Source of the DNA: Ostreococcus lucimarinus CCE9901
Lineage: Eukaryota > Chlorophyta > Mamiellophyceae > Mamiellales > Bathycoccaceae
Direction of reading: 5' to 3'
Assembly: GCF_000092065.1 (NCBI RefSeq)
Contig: NC_009360.1
Coordinates: 558,001-622,000, forward strand
Length of the DNA stretch: 64,000 nt
The notes beneath the pieces were generated by a model, which was not told the origin of the DNA, made no database searches, and saw only the letters and a program-made list of their open reading frames with translations. Below are positions 22,701 through 32,397 of this stretch, one piece after another (the stretch's first letter is position 1; each line of letters begins with the position of its first letter). The translations under genes and the position numbers were made by a program.

Positions 22701-25700
22701 GTAAGCCGTATATCCCAGTCGCTGCGCGCACGTATTCGCACGCGCGCGATAGCGTACGCAATGAGTACTGTGGCTTTTGATCCGCACTGTCCAGCAACGT
22801 CGTGTGAGCCGCTTGTCGGGCAGCGATGTAAAAGTCGACAATGTCGTCAACCTGCACCCCTGGAACGCCGTGCAAGTACGTGTCGACGATCATCGCCAGA
22901 TCATCTCGTCCCTCGGTCTCTCCGGCGTAAATTTCCACAAACCTGTGTTTCAACGCTGTTGGTAGATCTCTCTTACCTACATCGGTCGCGGGGTTCATGG
23001 CGCCGAAGAGGCGGAATCGAGGGTGGCGTGGAATCGGCTCGCCGTCGCCGCGCTCGCTCAGCACAATGCTGCCGGACTCGCTTTCTAAAATCCCTCCGAG
23101 ACGTTCAAGAGTCTCCGCTGGGGCTAAATTTATTTCATCAAGAAGTATCCAATGTCCTTCGCGAAGGGCGGTGATGAGTGCGCCTTCGACGAAAGCGAAA
23201 ACTGGCCCACCATTTTTGCTTGCGTTCGTGGAATGCTCCACGACGCTCAGATCACGCTCAAAGTCTCGCCACGCCGCGACGAGATCGTCCGACAACACGC
23301 TCGTCGTCTTCCGACGTTTATTTGCCTTTTTACCATCATCGGTATTCTCACGAGATTTTGCGTCCTGCGCGGCCTCCGCTGCAAGCTTTGCGACGCGTTC
23401 GACGCCGGCTCTAAATGCATGCAACAAGTGCGTCCACTTTTTCTTTTCTGCGTATCGCGATATGCGCGTGAGAAATTCCGCGTTGGAAGCCGAAGGGAAG
23501 GTTCGGTTGAACGCGTTATGAAACTTCGGAAGCAAAGGAAGGCACAAATGTCGCGCGCTTACCGGTTTGAAACCGCCGAGAAAATCCGCAGACTCGGACT
23601 GATTGCTCAAGTTAACGACGGTGAGCGGCGCGCCCGTGAGACGCGCGAGCTCCTGAACTAGGGCCGTTTTACCAGTCCCAGTCTCGCCCACGAGTAACAC
23701 GGGCTCGGTGAGCTGGACCGCCGCCGCCGTGCGCTCCAACAGGCGAGATGCATGTCCAGTCCTGGACCACTTGGCGCCGCGAGCGTTCGTTTTTCCGACG
23801 GGTAACGCGCACCGCCCAATCGTCACCGATTGGTGGCTCTCTTGAATGGTGGGCTTGTGCAACCGATCCGTCGCGTCTGCGGTGTCTTCCGCCGGAAGCC
23901 CCCACGTCGCAGCGATCATCTTCAACACTCGACGTCGACCTGGACCTGCGGGCAGCATGCCCGCGAGCACATCCGCGGCTTCCTCGTAAGCCGCCGCTCG
24001 AAGTTGCGGCGGCGCCGCCTTGCCCGGCTGCAATAACGCGAGTTCGTGCCTGCGAAGCGCCTGAATGCGTCGCGCCCAACGAATTAAATCTCTCAACGTA
24101 AAGGGACGACCAGCGTGCACGCGCGCTAACGCATGGTTGACGTCATTCGCTTGAGCTTCTAATCCAGACGCCGCGCGATCGAAGCGCGCGTCGTCGCTCG
24201 TCGCCTCCTGAATGGTGACGTCTTGCTCGGAGATCTCCCCAAGACCGGCGGCCTCGCCCGCGGCCGCGCCGCCTTGACCGCACAAACTTTGCACCTGACG
24301 AACTGTCGCCAGCATTGATTGCGCGAGCGGCGCCAAGTTTGGATACAAGCCGCAAAGAATCGCCGTCGCCTCGTCGCCGCGCGGCGGCTCGACGACGACG
24401 CGCGTCCACAGTCCGGAAAGCGGGTCCGCGCTCGCCGATGTCGACCGTCCGGCCTCGGTGGTGATTGAACCAAACAGTTGAAATCCAGGCGCGGCCTGAA
24501 TGCTCTCGCCGCGCCCCGGGACGTAAAGCCTGCGCTTCTCTAAAAGCGGCACCAGCGCGGAGAGCACCTCGAACGGCGCGAGATCGACGTCTTCGATGAG
24601 CACCCAGACCCCTCTCGTCACCGCCTGCGTCAACGCTCCGGGCTGCCACTTGAACTCGCCTGGGGCGGCGCCACACACGTACGCGCCGAGTAATGACTTC
24701 GAATCAGTTTGCGCGTCCAAGTGCAGGGTGACGAAATCGCCGTTGCCTGTCACGCGCGCCACCTCCTCGAGCGCGGCGGATTTTCCGCAACCGGCGGGAC
24801 CTTCGAGCAAGACGGGTCGGTTTCGGCAGAGCGCCAACGCGACGGCGGCGAGATTCCGGCGTGCGCTTTCGGTGTAAATCATCGGCGGCTTTTGTTCGCG
24901 CCCACTCGAACTCGCGTCGTCGGCGCCGCGCCGCCGTAACTCGACGCCGCCGACGCGCACGTATCCTTTCGCGGGCGCGGCGAAGTCGTCGACTCGGGAT
25001 AAATCCGCGGCGCCCAGAAAGTCCTCGTCGTCCGCGCCTGCGGACTCGCCGCTCGCTCGGACGCGCCCCGGATGTAACCAAAACATCGCGCGCGCGTTCG
25101 CAAACTCTAAATTTCGCGCCTCTCTCCGCGCTCCGTACTCGTGAAACGCCTCGTCGTCGCGCGTCGTCGCGCGACGCATCGCGTCCAACCCCTTCGCGCT
25201 CACCCCCAGCGCGAGCGCCACGAGCGCGCACGCGTTATACCTCACCTCATCGCTCTCCGCGCGCAACCACCTCGTCGCGGACGACCAATCGAACCTCTCC
25301 CGCGTCGACGGACACGCGCGCCAAATCGCCTCCAACGCTCGCGTCGCCGCGCTCGTCTCGCTCGCCTCCATCCCTCGCGTCTTCGCGTGCACCGCGCCCA
25401 CGACCCCATCGAACGCCCCCCGCGTCAAAATCTCCTCGCACGCCCTCGCGCAGTGCGGCAGCAGCTCGCACGCGACGCCCAGCGCCACGCACGTCGTCGC
25501 CGCGTCCCGCTCGCCGCGCGCGCTCGCGTCGCCCGCGTCGCCCGCCGCGGCCAGCATCCGCGCTCGCGCCGCCGACGCCGCCGCCATCGTCGTCCGCGGG
25601 CGCAGCACCGCGTCCAAGACGTCCGCGTCCGTCGCCCTCGACGCGTCGATCGCCCCGCGCGCGTCGTCGCGTCGCGCGTCGTCGTCGTCGCGCCTCTTCT

Positions 25701-25779
25701 CGCCGCCGCCGCCGTCGTCGTCGCGCGTCGTCGCGTCGTCCCCGCGTCGCGCGCGCGCGTCGCGACGCCGCGTCGACAT
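7769..25779 (-). CDS. MDN1: Midasin, giant dynein-related AAA ATPase of 60S ribosome assembly, three exons
   Basis: I read this as complement(join(7769..21744,22029..22356,22585..25779)), about 5,832 residues. That is somewhat longer than the yeast (about 4,900) and human (about 5,600) proteins. The start is the ATG at 25779; the longer open frame begins only with GTG. Six AAA modules show Walker A motifs: GPAGCGKS (about 327), GETGTGKT (about 698), GPTSSGKT (about 1130), GETGCGKT (about 1440), GSPGVGKT (about 1850) and GSAASGKT (about 2170). The splice between exons 2 and 3 rebuilds the conserved HEHTDLQEYLGTYVTDETGQ. A long linker, a very acidic Asp/Glu-rich stretch and a C-terminal MIDAS domain follow (DDSRS near 5627). 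Midasin uses ATP to strip Rsa4 and Ytm1-type factors from pre-60S particles in the nucleus. Confidence 0.95.
21745..22028 (-). other. Intron 2 of the midasin gene
   Basis: The intron is 284 bp. The donor is GAGACAG|GTGCGTGC and the acceptor is CACTCGCAG|GTCAAC. The motif ACTGACTCTGAC (21777-21766) lies about 22-28 nt upstream of the acceptor. Splicing gives TDETGQLVFQEG, matching the conserved midasin sequence between Walker A and B of AAA3. Confidence 0.92.
22357..22584 (-). other. Intron 1 of the midasin gene
   Basis: The intron is 228 bp and phase 0. The donor is CTAAAG|GTACGCC and the acceptor is CATTCGCAG|GCTATG. ACTGAC at 22383-22378 lies about 22 nt before the acceptor. It joins the AAA2 end (LLRGAALK) to the linker before AAA3 (AMKTPPNPP). 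Confidence 0.88.
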
Positions 25780-26426
25780 CGCGACGCGCGCGCGCCCGCG
25801 AACGATCGCGCGTCCGACGCCGTTCGCCGCGACGCGCTCGCGCGCGCGCGAATGCACGCCTCGGAAGCGCGGTCGTTCGGTCGTTCGCGGTCGAGCGCGC
25901 GCGCGCCCGTAACAAAAACGAAATCATCGGCGTTCGCGTCGGCGGAGAGGCGACCGCGCGGTCGGGACGTCGCGATCCAGCGGGCGCGCGCACTGCGTCG
26001 ATGTCGTTCTATTTTCGCGCGCGGTCGAGCGCGCCGACGCGTCGAGTTCGCCGTCGCGCATGCATTCGTTCGCGCGCGCGCATTCATTCACTCCGTCTGT
26101 TCGTCTCGCGACGACGGACGGCCGCGACGGGGCCATCGGTTGGTTTTCATATATATAGCTCAATTGGAGGTACTATACGTTCTCGGTGTGTATATAAAGA
26201 CGGTACGTCTACCCATGTACCGTATTCGATCGGTTGGTTTTCATATATACAGCGCAATTGGAGGTACTATACGTTCTCGGTGTACATATAAAGACGGTAC
26301 GTCTACCCATGTACCGTATTCGATGGAACGGCGCGCGCCGCGCGCGCGCACGCGCGCGACGACGTCTTCACTCGCGCGCGCGCGGGACGCGCGCGACGCG
26401 CGCGGGACGCGGGCACGCGCGACGCG
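25780..26426. promoter_or_regulatory. Divergent intergenic region, midasin and TOUGH
   Basis: The 647-bp gap between the two ATGs is the longest in the window. Its left part (25780-26134) and right end (26325-26426) are GC-rich CGCG/TCG sequence without a convincing gene. The centre holds the AT-rich 94-bp tandem duplication listed separately, which contains TATATAAAG-like boxes. Both promoters should be here. Confidence 0.65.
26135..26322. repeat. 94-bp tandem duplication, AT-rich, with internal hairpin
   Basis: Two adjacent copies (26135-26228 and 26229-26322) differ at only a few positions, for example TATATATAGCTC against TATATACAGCGC and GTGTATATA against GTACATATA. Each contains TCAATTGGAGG-like or GCAATTGGAGG-like sequence, a TATATAAAG or CATATAAAG box, and the inverted repeat ACGGTAC/GTACCGT separated by 10 nt. 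The base composition is much more AT-rich than both flanks. No ORF, tRNA or known element is recognised in it. Confidence 0.95.
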
Positions 26427-28772
26427 ATGGTGCGCACGTCTCGCGCGGCGTCGACCGCGGCGTCGTCGGCGAACGGCGACGTCTCGCACGTGACGCGCGG
26501 GACGGCGGTGACGCGCGACGCGACGGCGCCGCGCCGCGAGACGGCGACGGAGGCGTCCGATACACGACGGGTTCGCGGCGCGCGCGCCGGTGGGTTCGTC
26601 TGGGGGCGCGTCGACGCGGTCGGCACCGCGGCGGGGTTCGAGCCGGGGAGGTTTCGGTCGACGCGCGAGGCGCGCGCGACGACGACGCGAGGCGACGGTG
26701 CGGCGACGGATTACATGGACGAGGACGAGCGCGAAGAATACGAGAGCGTGACGCTGCGGGCGAGGGCGAGGTACGATACGTTCGGGGAGGGCGCGCGGGA
26801 GGCGCACAGGGCGATGGCGTGGGATCGGGGGGGGGCGGGGGGGTCGGCGAGCGAGACGCTGGCGCGGTCGGCGGCGGTGACGGATTTGTTCGTCGCGCCG
26901 CGCGAGGACGCGGTCGGGGCGCGGTTGTTGCGGTGCATGGGGTGGCGACGAGGGCGCGTGGGCGGCGGGACGGGCGGTGGGGTGGCGGTGGACGAGGACG
27001 AGACGCCGGCGTACGTCGCGGATCCGAAGAACGATAGGCGAGGCGTCGGGTACGACGCGTTCGCGGGGGCGGAGGAGTTTCGCGACGCGGCGACGCGGCG
27101 GAAGCGCGAGATGGAGCGGGAGAACGCGGGGTTGACGCGCGGGCGCGCGCGGGGGGAGGCGTTCGGCGTGGGGGTGTTCGAGGAAGAGGACGAGGCGCTG
27201 TACACGGAGGACGAGCCGAAATTGAACGAGTACGCGTTTGAGATGGAGGAGGAGGAGGAGGAAGACGAGTCGACGCGCGATCCGAGGGCGCGCGGGAAGG
27301 GCGCCGTGCTGGCGCTCGGCGCGGCGTTACCGAACGATTGTCTCGTGCGCGGGTTTCGCGTGTCGAGCGACACGCTCGCGCCGCCGAAATGGTTCGCGCC
27401 GCCCGTCGTGCCTCGCGACTTTCGGCCGCGCGCCGCGGCGACTTTGAAGGCGTCGATGAAGGCGAGCGCGATGGCGGCGTCGCAGCCCGAACTTCCACCG
27501 AAAGCGCCGCCGCCGGCGAACGAGGAGCGTAAAAAAGTCATCGACACTCTCGCCGCGTTCGTCGCCAGGCACGGGAAAACTTTCGAGGACATGGCCAAGG
27601 CGCGGCAAGGCGAAGACGACGAAAAGTTTTCCTTTCTCTTCGGCGGTAGAGATTCGGGATATTACAAATGGCGTTTGGCCACGGCGATGATCGAACAAAA
27701 CTCCGAAGCCGTGGCGCCACCCGCACGCCGCGCGCGACCGCTCGGAATGGAGGAGCGCGCGAGAATTCTCGGTGAGACGCCCTTGCCCGCGCGCGCCGGC
27801 GGCGGGGCGACGGACGCGCCGGCGCCGGCGCCGGCGCCGAGGCAAAAGTTGAGCATCGACGGCATCGCTGCCGACGATCGCGAGCGCATACAAAAGCTGT
27901 TGAGCAAAACGTTCACGTCAGGTGGCGTCGTGCAAACCGCCAAGGTTGAGAAAGTTGGTCTGCACGTCCTCGAGAAGAGCGCGCCGAAGCCCGCGCCGAA
28001 CGAGGAGGAAGCGGCGGCGCGCGCGGACATGGTTTCGCGCATGCCCATCGTTTCCGCGCGCAACACCATTGACTGGGCACCTGAACCACTGGTGTGCAAA
28101 CGATTCGGAATTCAAGATCCGTTCGCCAACAGAGCGCGTCCGGATACTCAAGAGTATAAATTCCGCACCGACGTCTTGGCGCTCGACGCGACGAGCGCCG
28201 CCGCGCTCGCGAACGCGCCCAAGTATCTGGACGTGCCCCCACCGCCGTCGGCTGTACAATCGACGACGCGTGCTATTCCGCCGCCACCTCCCCCATCGTC
28301 GACATCAGCGCCGCTCCCACCGCCGCCGCCGCCGCCCCGCGCCGCGACAACGATGGTCGAGGTGCCCCCGCCGCCGCCGTTTGTCGAAAAGCCGATGGGG
28401 CTGTTCAAAGCCATCTTCGAAAACTCAGACGACGACGTGGAAGCTGAAGAGGAAGCGAACGAAACGGAAGCGGACCTGGACGCCATCAAGGCGGCGCTTT
28501 CGACGCGATCGGACCCGGCGCCCGTCGAGGAGAAGGCTCGGCAGACCGAGGGACCTGTGTGGTCGTCGGCAGTCATGACAAACCCCGCGGCGGCGAGCGA
28601 GCGGGATTCCGAGAAGCGCAAGCGCTCGAAAAAGAAGAAAGAGAAAAAGGAGAAGAAGGAGAAAAAGCGTTCGAAAGATAGCCGTAGACGACGCAAAAAA
28701 CATAGAAAGCGTTCGAGACGCAACTACGATTCGTCGTCGTCGTCGTCGTCGAGTTCGTACACTAGCGATTGA
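26427..28772 (+). CDS. TOUGH/GPATCH1-family splicing-associated protein (SURP domain)
   Basis: The protein is 781 residues, starting at the ATG at 26427. The N-terminus follows the GPATCH1/TOUGH pattern: GARAGGFVWGRVDAVGTAAGFEPGRF, then a DYMDEDEREEY segment. A weak G-patch-like stretch follows (VGARLLRCMGWRRGRVGGGTGG, residues about 165-190), then EAFGVGVFEEEDEALYTED and GFRVSSDTLAPPKWFAPPVVPRDF. A SURP (SWAP) module lies near 370-415 (FVARHGKTFEDMAKARQ, then FLFGGRDSGYYKWRL). The tail has Pro-rich runs and a Lys/Glu, Arg/Ser-rich end typical of splicing factors. In plants TOUGH associates with the spliceosome and pri-miRNA processing. The stop lies 28 bp from the convergent SecA gene. Confidence 0.85.
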   Translation: MVRTSRAASTAASSANGDVSHVTRGTAVTRDATAPRRETATEASDTRRVRGARAGGFVWGRVDAVGTAAGFEPGRFRSTREARATTTRGDGAATDYMDEDEREEYESVTLRARARYDTFGEGAREAHRAMAWDRGGAGGSASETLARSAAVTDLFVAPREDAVGARLLRCMGWRRGRVGGGTGGGVAVDEDETPAYVADPKNDRRGVGYDAFAGAEEFRDAATRRKREMERENAGLTRGRARGEAFGVGVFEEEDEALYTEDEPKLNEYAFEMEEEEEEDESTRDPRARGKGAVLALGAALPNDCLVRGFRVSSDTLAPPKWFAPPVVPRDFRPRAAATLKASMKASAMAASQPELPPKAPPPANEERKKVIDTLAAFVARHGKTFEDMAKARQGEDDEKFSFLFGGRDSGYYKWRLATAMIEQNSEAVAPPARRARPLGMEERARILGETPLPARAGGGATDAPAPAPAPRQKLSIDGIAADDRERIQKLLSKTFTSGGVVQTAKVEKVGLHVLEKSAPKPAPNEEEAAARADMVSRMPIVSARNTIDWAPEPLVCKRFGIQDPFANRARPDTQEYKFRTDVLALDATSAAALANAPKYLDVPPPPSAVQSTTRAIPPPPPPSSTSAPLPPPPPPPRAATTMVEVPPPPPFVEKPMGLFKAIFENSDDDVEAEEEANETEADLDAIKAALSTRSDPAPVEEKARQTEGPVWSSAVMTNPAAASERDSEKRKRSKKKKEKKEKKEKKRSKDSRRRRKKHRKRSRRNYDSSSSSSSSSYTSD

Positions 28773-28800
28773 TTTGAACAAGAATGTTCTAGATTCTAGC

Positions 28801-31800
28801 CTATTCATTTTGCGTTTGCCGCTCCTGCGCGTCTTCGTTCTCGTCGACATCGAAATTAGTAGTCGGCTCAACGCTCGCGCCAATGAAGAAGAAGATGTTC
28901 TTAACCATGGCTTCGCGAATGGATTCAACCAATGACACAAACGCTCGCGCGCCGTCGATGCGAAACTCATCTTTCGGGTCCAAGTGACCGAAGCTTCGCA
29001 CTTGTACGCTACTGCGCAACACCTCCATCTGCACCAAATGCCGCTGCCATAGTTCATCTATGGCGCGAAGAGCCCAAAGTCGCTCGACGCTTTCGAGTTC
29101 GGCGCGATCGTAGTCTTTTGCAGCCAGACGCGCGAATCGATCCAAGTACAGTTGCACGGCGGATTCAGTCAGGTATGAGCGTAAACGCCGAGCCTTCGCC
29201 GCGTGCCAGCCCTTGCTCCAACGACGAATGTACTCCTGCGAGTCGCGGACATCGGACGGTGGAGCTAAACGGTTGCGTAAACGTTCATTTATGGCGGCGT
29301 CCGAAGCTTCTGGTTCGGTGTCTTCCATGAGTGGGCCGACGACGCCCTCCGGCATGACGATTTCAACGCCCGCGATGGCCGCGAGGACGATAGCGGGGGC
29401 CACTTTCAAGGGTGGCATCTCGTGCGGAATGGGTAAATCACCTCCGCTCAATATAGCGTCGCGAATTGAATTCTCCCCGACCGCATTCACGCCCGGAAGG
29501 TAATGCGGCCTGTCGCCCGTGGGTAATCCGCGCGTCAAGGCGATGAAATCTGTTCGACCGATAAACACGCAACGCAGCTCACTCAAGAGCTGTTCGTAAT
29601 TCCACTTTTTCGGGTGAACATTGCCCGAAACACCCGCACGTTCGCACGCGTCGTCGACGACTCTGGCCATATACTTGAACAAGCGCTCACGCAGCGCCGA
29701 CTGGCTGCTCAGCAGAATTTGTCGCCGCAACTTGTACACCGCCTCGCGCTGACCATCGAGCACGCGATCGGATTCGAACGTGGACTGTCGGTGCGATGAC
29801 AGGTAGTCTTCGATTTGCTTTTGAACCATGCGAAGCTGACCGTCGACGATATCCGAGACGATGGGCGAGTACTCATCGACGCCGGCGAACATCCACAACT
29901 TATCGTTTCCCCAACCAGGCATGTACGTTTGTAACAACTCGTCTTCGGCCGACACACAGAAAACCGTACTTCCCGGATCACCCTGACGTGCGGCGCGACC
30001 GCGGAGTTGGTTATCAACGCGTCGACTGTCGTGAATGGAGGTACCGATGACTTGCAATCCGCCGACTTCTCGAACTTCTTCTCGTTCGTCGGAGCACTGC
30101 TTTTGGCAATCTCGCAAGACGTGGTACGCGGCAACGTTGACGAAATGCATCAACACTCGATCCTTATCCCATGCACCCGGCTTCTCCCCTCGACGTAGCA
30201 GTTCCTCTGCCTTGACCAACGCTTCTACCAACAATTCTTCAGCTTGTTCTTCGCTTAGCGATCCCGCCGAGGCAGTGGATTGCGTCGCCACATGCTCCGC
30301 CTGATTGAGCGTGATTTGGGCCTCTTGGGACAGATCAACGTACATGAGCAGAGCTGCGTCACCGATATCCCCTAGATCAAAAGCGGGCCAAAGTTTCTCC
30401 TTCAACGCACGCTTCGCCAAGCCCACAGGGCTACCACCGAGTAGAATGTCGGTACCGCGCCCAGCCATATTTGTGGCGATTGTCACCGCGTACTTTCTCC
30501 CAGCCTGTGCGATGATCTCGGCTTCTCTCGCCGCATACTGCGGACGCGCGTTTAGCAGCTCGTGTGGTACGCCAGCAATTTTGCGCCCATCGTTCGTCAC
30601 CCATCGATGCCGCGAGAGCAAGTCACTCAAAATTTCGGAATTTTCCACCGACGTCGTACCCACGAGTACGGGTCTGCCTTCGGCATGACACCTCTCAATC
30701 AAATCCACGACGGCGTACCATCTCGGTATGCTGTTTAAGAAGAGCGATGTCTGGCTATCTATTCGTAAATTGGGCTTGTTCGTCGGCACGCGCGCCACGC
30801 CGAGATTGTACGTGGTGAAGAACTCTTCCGATTCCGTCGACGCCGTGCCCGTCATGCCGCTCAGTTTCTTGTATAGCTTGAATAGACATTGGTAAGAAAT
30901 GGATGCGATGATTGAATTCTCGCCATTAATTTCTACGCCTTCCTTCGCTTCGACGGCTTGATGCAAGTTATCATTCCATCGCCGATTCATCTGCACTCGC
31001 CCGGTGGACGGATCGACGATGATGACTTTGCCGTCTCGCACAATGTAATCGATGTCCTTGATAAAGAGCGCCCTTGCCTTGACGGCGAGCAGAATGTACT
31101 TGCCCCAAGGGTTTTTTGCATCCCACAGATCGTTCACACCGAGGATCTGCTCCGCGTGCAACATGCCTTCGTCGGTGAGTTCGGCTGTTTTCTCCTTCAA
31201 GACGACTTTGAAGTCGCGCCCGGGGATTAAGCTTTCCGCAACTTTAGCCGCGGTCACGTACTGATCGTCGTCGTTCACGTCGCCCGTGCCAGTGATCAAT
31301 AGCGGATTGCGTCCTTCATCGATTAAGACGCTGTCGACCTCGTCCACGATGGCGAAATTGAACGGACGCGTCAACACGACCAATTCTTCCGCGTCGTTTG
31401 CCATGTTGTCGCGCAAGTAATCGAACCCAATCTCCGTGTTTGTCACATACGTGATGTCACACGCGTACGCCCGCTGCCGCTCCTCTGAAGTCATGTCAGA
31501 TTGAATCACGCCCACCGTGAGTCCTAAGAAACGATATATCCTTCCCATCTCCGTCGCGTCGCGCGCTGCCAAGTAATCGTTCACCGTCACCACGTGCACG
31601 CCCTTGCCATCCAACGCATTCAAATACGCGGGTAAAGTCGCCACCAAAGTCTTTCCCTCCCCTGTACTCATCTCCGCCACCCATCCCTCGTGCAAAAGCG
31701 CCCCCCCGATCAATTGCACGTCGAAATGTGTCAACCCGAGCTCGCGCGTCGACGCCTCTCGCACCACCGCGAACGCCTCCACTAAAATATCGTCCAACGT

Positions 31801-32214
31801 CTCCCCAGCTCGCAGCCGCGCGCGAAACGCGTCCGTCTTCCCGCGCAGTTCATCATTTGTGAGACTCCGCACGTCACGATCCAGCGCTCTAACCGCATCG
31901 ACGACGCGCGTCTGCAGTTCTGCGATTTGCCTAGCGTCGCCGTCTCGCCAGGCGCGGTCGCGTGCGACCGACATCATCGCCGTCGTCGTCGACGTCGACG
32001 CGTGCTCGAGCTCGTCATCGTCGAAGGACGCCGACGCCGACGCACCGATCGATCGCGCGTCGCCGTTCGTCGTCGCTCGCGCGCGCACGGCGGCGATTCG
32101 TCGTCGACTTTGAACCATCTTGCGGTGCGTCGTCGGTCGCCCGTGGTTCGCGCGCGCGCGCGGCACGCGCGACGGTGCGAGCGGCGCGTGCGAGCGCACC
32201 ATACCACGCGCCAT
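28801..32214 (-). CDS. Plastid preprotein translocase ATPase SecA, SecA2-like
   Basis: The protein is 1,137 residues from the ATG at 32214, with a basic N-terminus serving as a transit peptide (about 1-75). SecA signatures run in order: GWVAEMSTGEGKTLVA (Walker A near 184-190), VHVVTVNDYLAARD, DYLRDNM, IVDEVDSVLIDEGRNPLLITG, SGMTGTASTESEEF, RPVLVGTTSVENSE, TNMAGRGTDILLGG and RVDNQLRGRAARQGDPGST. The stretches VLRDCQKQC, GLQVIGTSIHDSRR and LDGQREAVYKLRR resemble the plant SecA2 isoform more than SecA1. SecA2 works with SCY2 in the plastid inner envelope, whereas SecA1 feeds the thylakoid SecYE. The isoform assignment is from remembered family features and is less certain than the SecA call. 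Confidence 0.9.
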   Translation of the reverse strand: MARGMVRSHAPLAPSRVPRARANHGRPTTHRKMVQSRRRIAAVRARATTNGDARSIGASASASFDDDELEHASTSTTTAMMSVARDRAWRDGDARQIAELQTRVVDAVRALDRDVRSLTNDELRGKTDAFRARLRAGETLDDILVEAFAVVREASTRELGLTHFDVQLIGGALLHEGWVAEMSTGEGKTLVATLPAYLNALDGKGVHVVTVNDYLAARDATEMGRIYRFLGLTVGVIQSDMTSEERQRAYACDITYVTNTEIGFDYLRDNMANDAEELVVLTRPFNFAIVDEVDSVLIDEGRNPLLITGTGDVNDDDQYVTAAKVAESLIPGRDFKVVLKEKTAELTDEGMLHAEQILGVNDLWDAKNPWGKYILLAVKARALFIKDIDYIVRDGKVIIVDPSTGRVQMNRRWNDNLHQAVEAKEGVEINGENSIIASISYQCLFKLYKKLSGMTGTASTESEEFFTTYNLGVARVPTNKPNLRIDSQTSLFLNSIPRWYAVVDLIERCHAEGRPVLVGTTSVENSEILSDLLSRHRWVTNDGRKIAGVPHELLNARPQYAAREAEIIAQAGRKYAVTIATNMAGRGTDILLGGSPVGLAKRALKEKLWPAFDLGDIGDAALLMYVDLSQEAQITLNQAEHVATQSTASAGSLSEEQAEELLVEALVKAEELLRRGEKPGAWDKDRVLMHFVNVAAYHVLRDCQKQCSDEREEVREVGGLQVIGTSIHDSRRVDNQLRGRAARQGDPGSTVFCVSAEDELLQTYMPGWGNDKLWMFAGVDEYSPIVSDIVDGQLRMVQKQIEDYLSSHRQSTFESDRVLDGQREAVYKLRRQILLSSQSALRERLFKYMARVVDDACERAGVSGNVHPKKWNYEQLLSELRCVFIGRTDFIALTRGLPTGDRPHYLPGVNAVGENSIRDAILSGGDLPIPHEMPPLKVAPAIVLAAIAGVEIVMPEGVVGPLMEDTEPEASDAAINERLRNRLAPPSDVRDSQEYIRRWSKGWHAAKARRLRSYLTESAVQLYLDRFARLAAKDYDRAELESVERLWALRAIDELWQRHLVQMEVLRSSVQVRSFGHLDPKDEFRIDGARAFVSLVESIREAMVKNIFFFIGASVEPTTNFDVDENEDAQERQTQNE

Positions 32215-32397
32215 TTTGCGCGCGCGACGCGGACGAGCGCGCGCGGCGAAGTGCGGAGCGTTGGTGAATGAGTTTTCTCAAAAGTTCCGGGGACGACGCG
32301 CGAAGACGCGCGGGCGCGAAAGAGCGCGCGACCGGCGAAGTTTCTGAGAGATTGCTACATCTTCAGGCTATGCTCGGGCTAAAAAGCTAGGAAATCC

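Noticed and set aside
26150-26200. Possible tRNA in the 94-bp repeat (TAGCTCAATTGG resembles a D-arm)
   Set aside because: The D-stem does not pair (GCTC against GGTA) and no T-loop GTTCGA or anticodon arm follows at the right spacing.
24861-26493. Open frames of 450-476 residues on the plus strand opposite the midasin start and through the 94-bp repeats
   Set aside because: Arg/Ser/Pro low-complexity strings; they read through the tandem repeat and lack any domain.
28780-28797. Heat-shock-element-like AGAATGTTCTAGATTCT between the TOUGH and SecA stops
   Set aside because: It sits in a 28-bp gap between two gene ends, far from any promoter; more likely chance or part of a 3' end signal.
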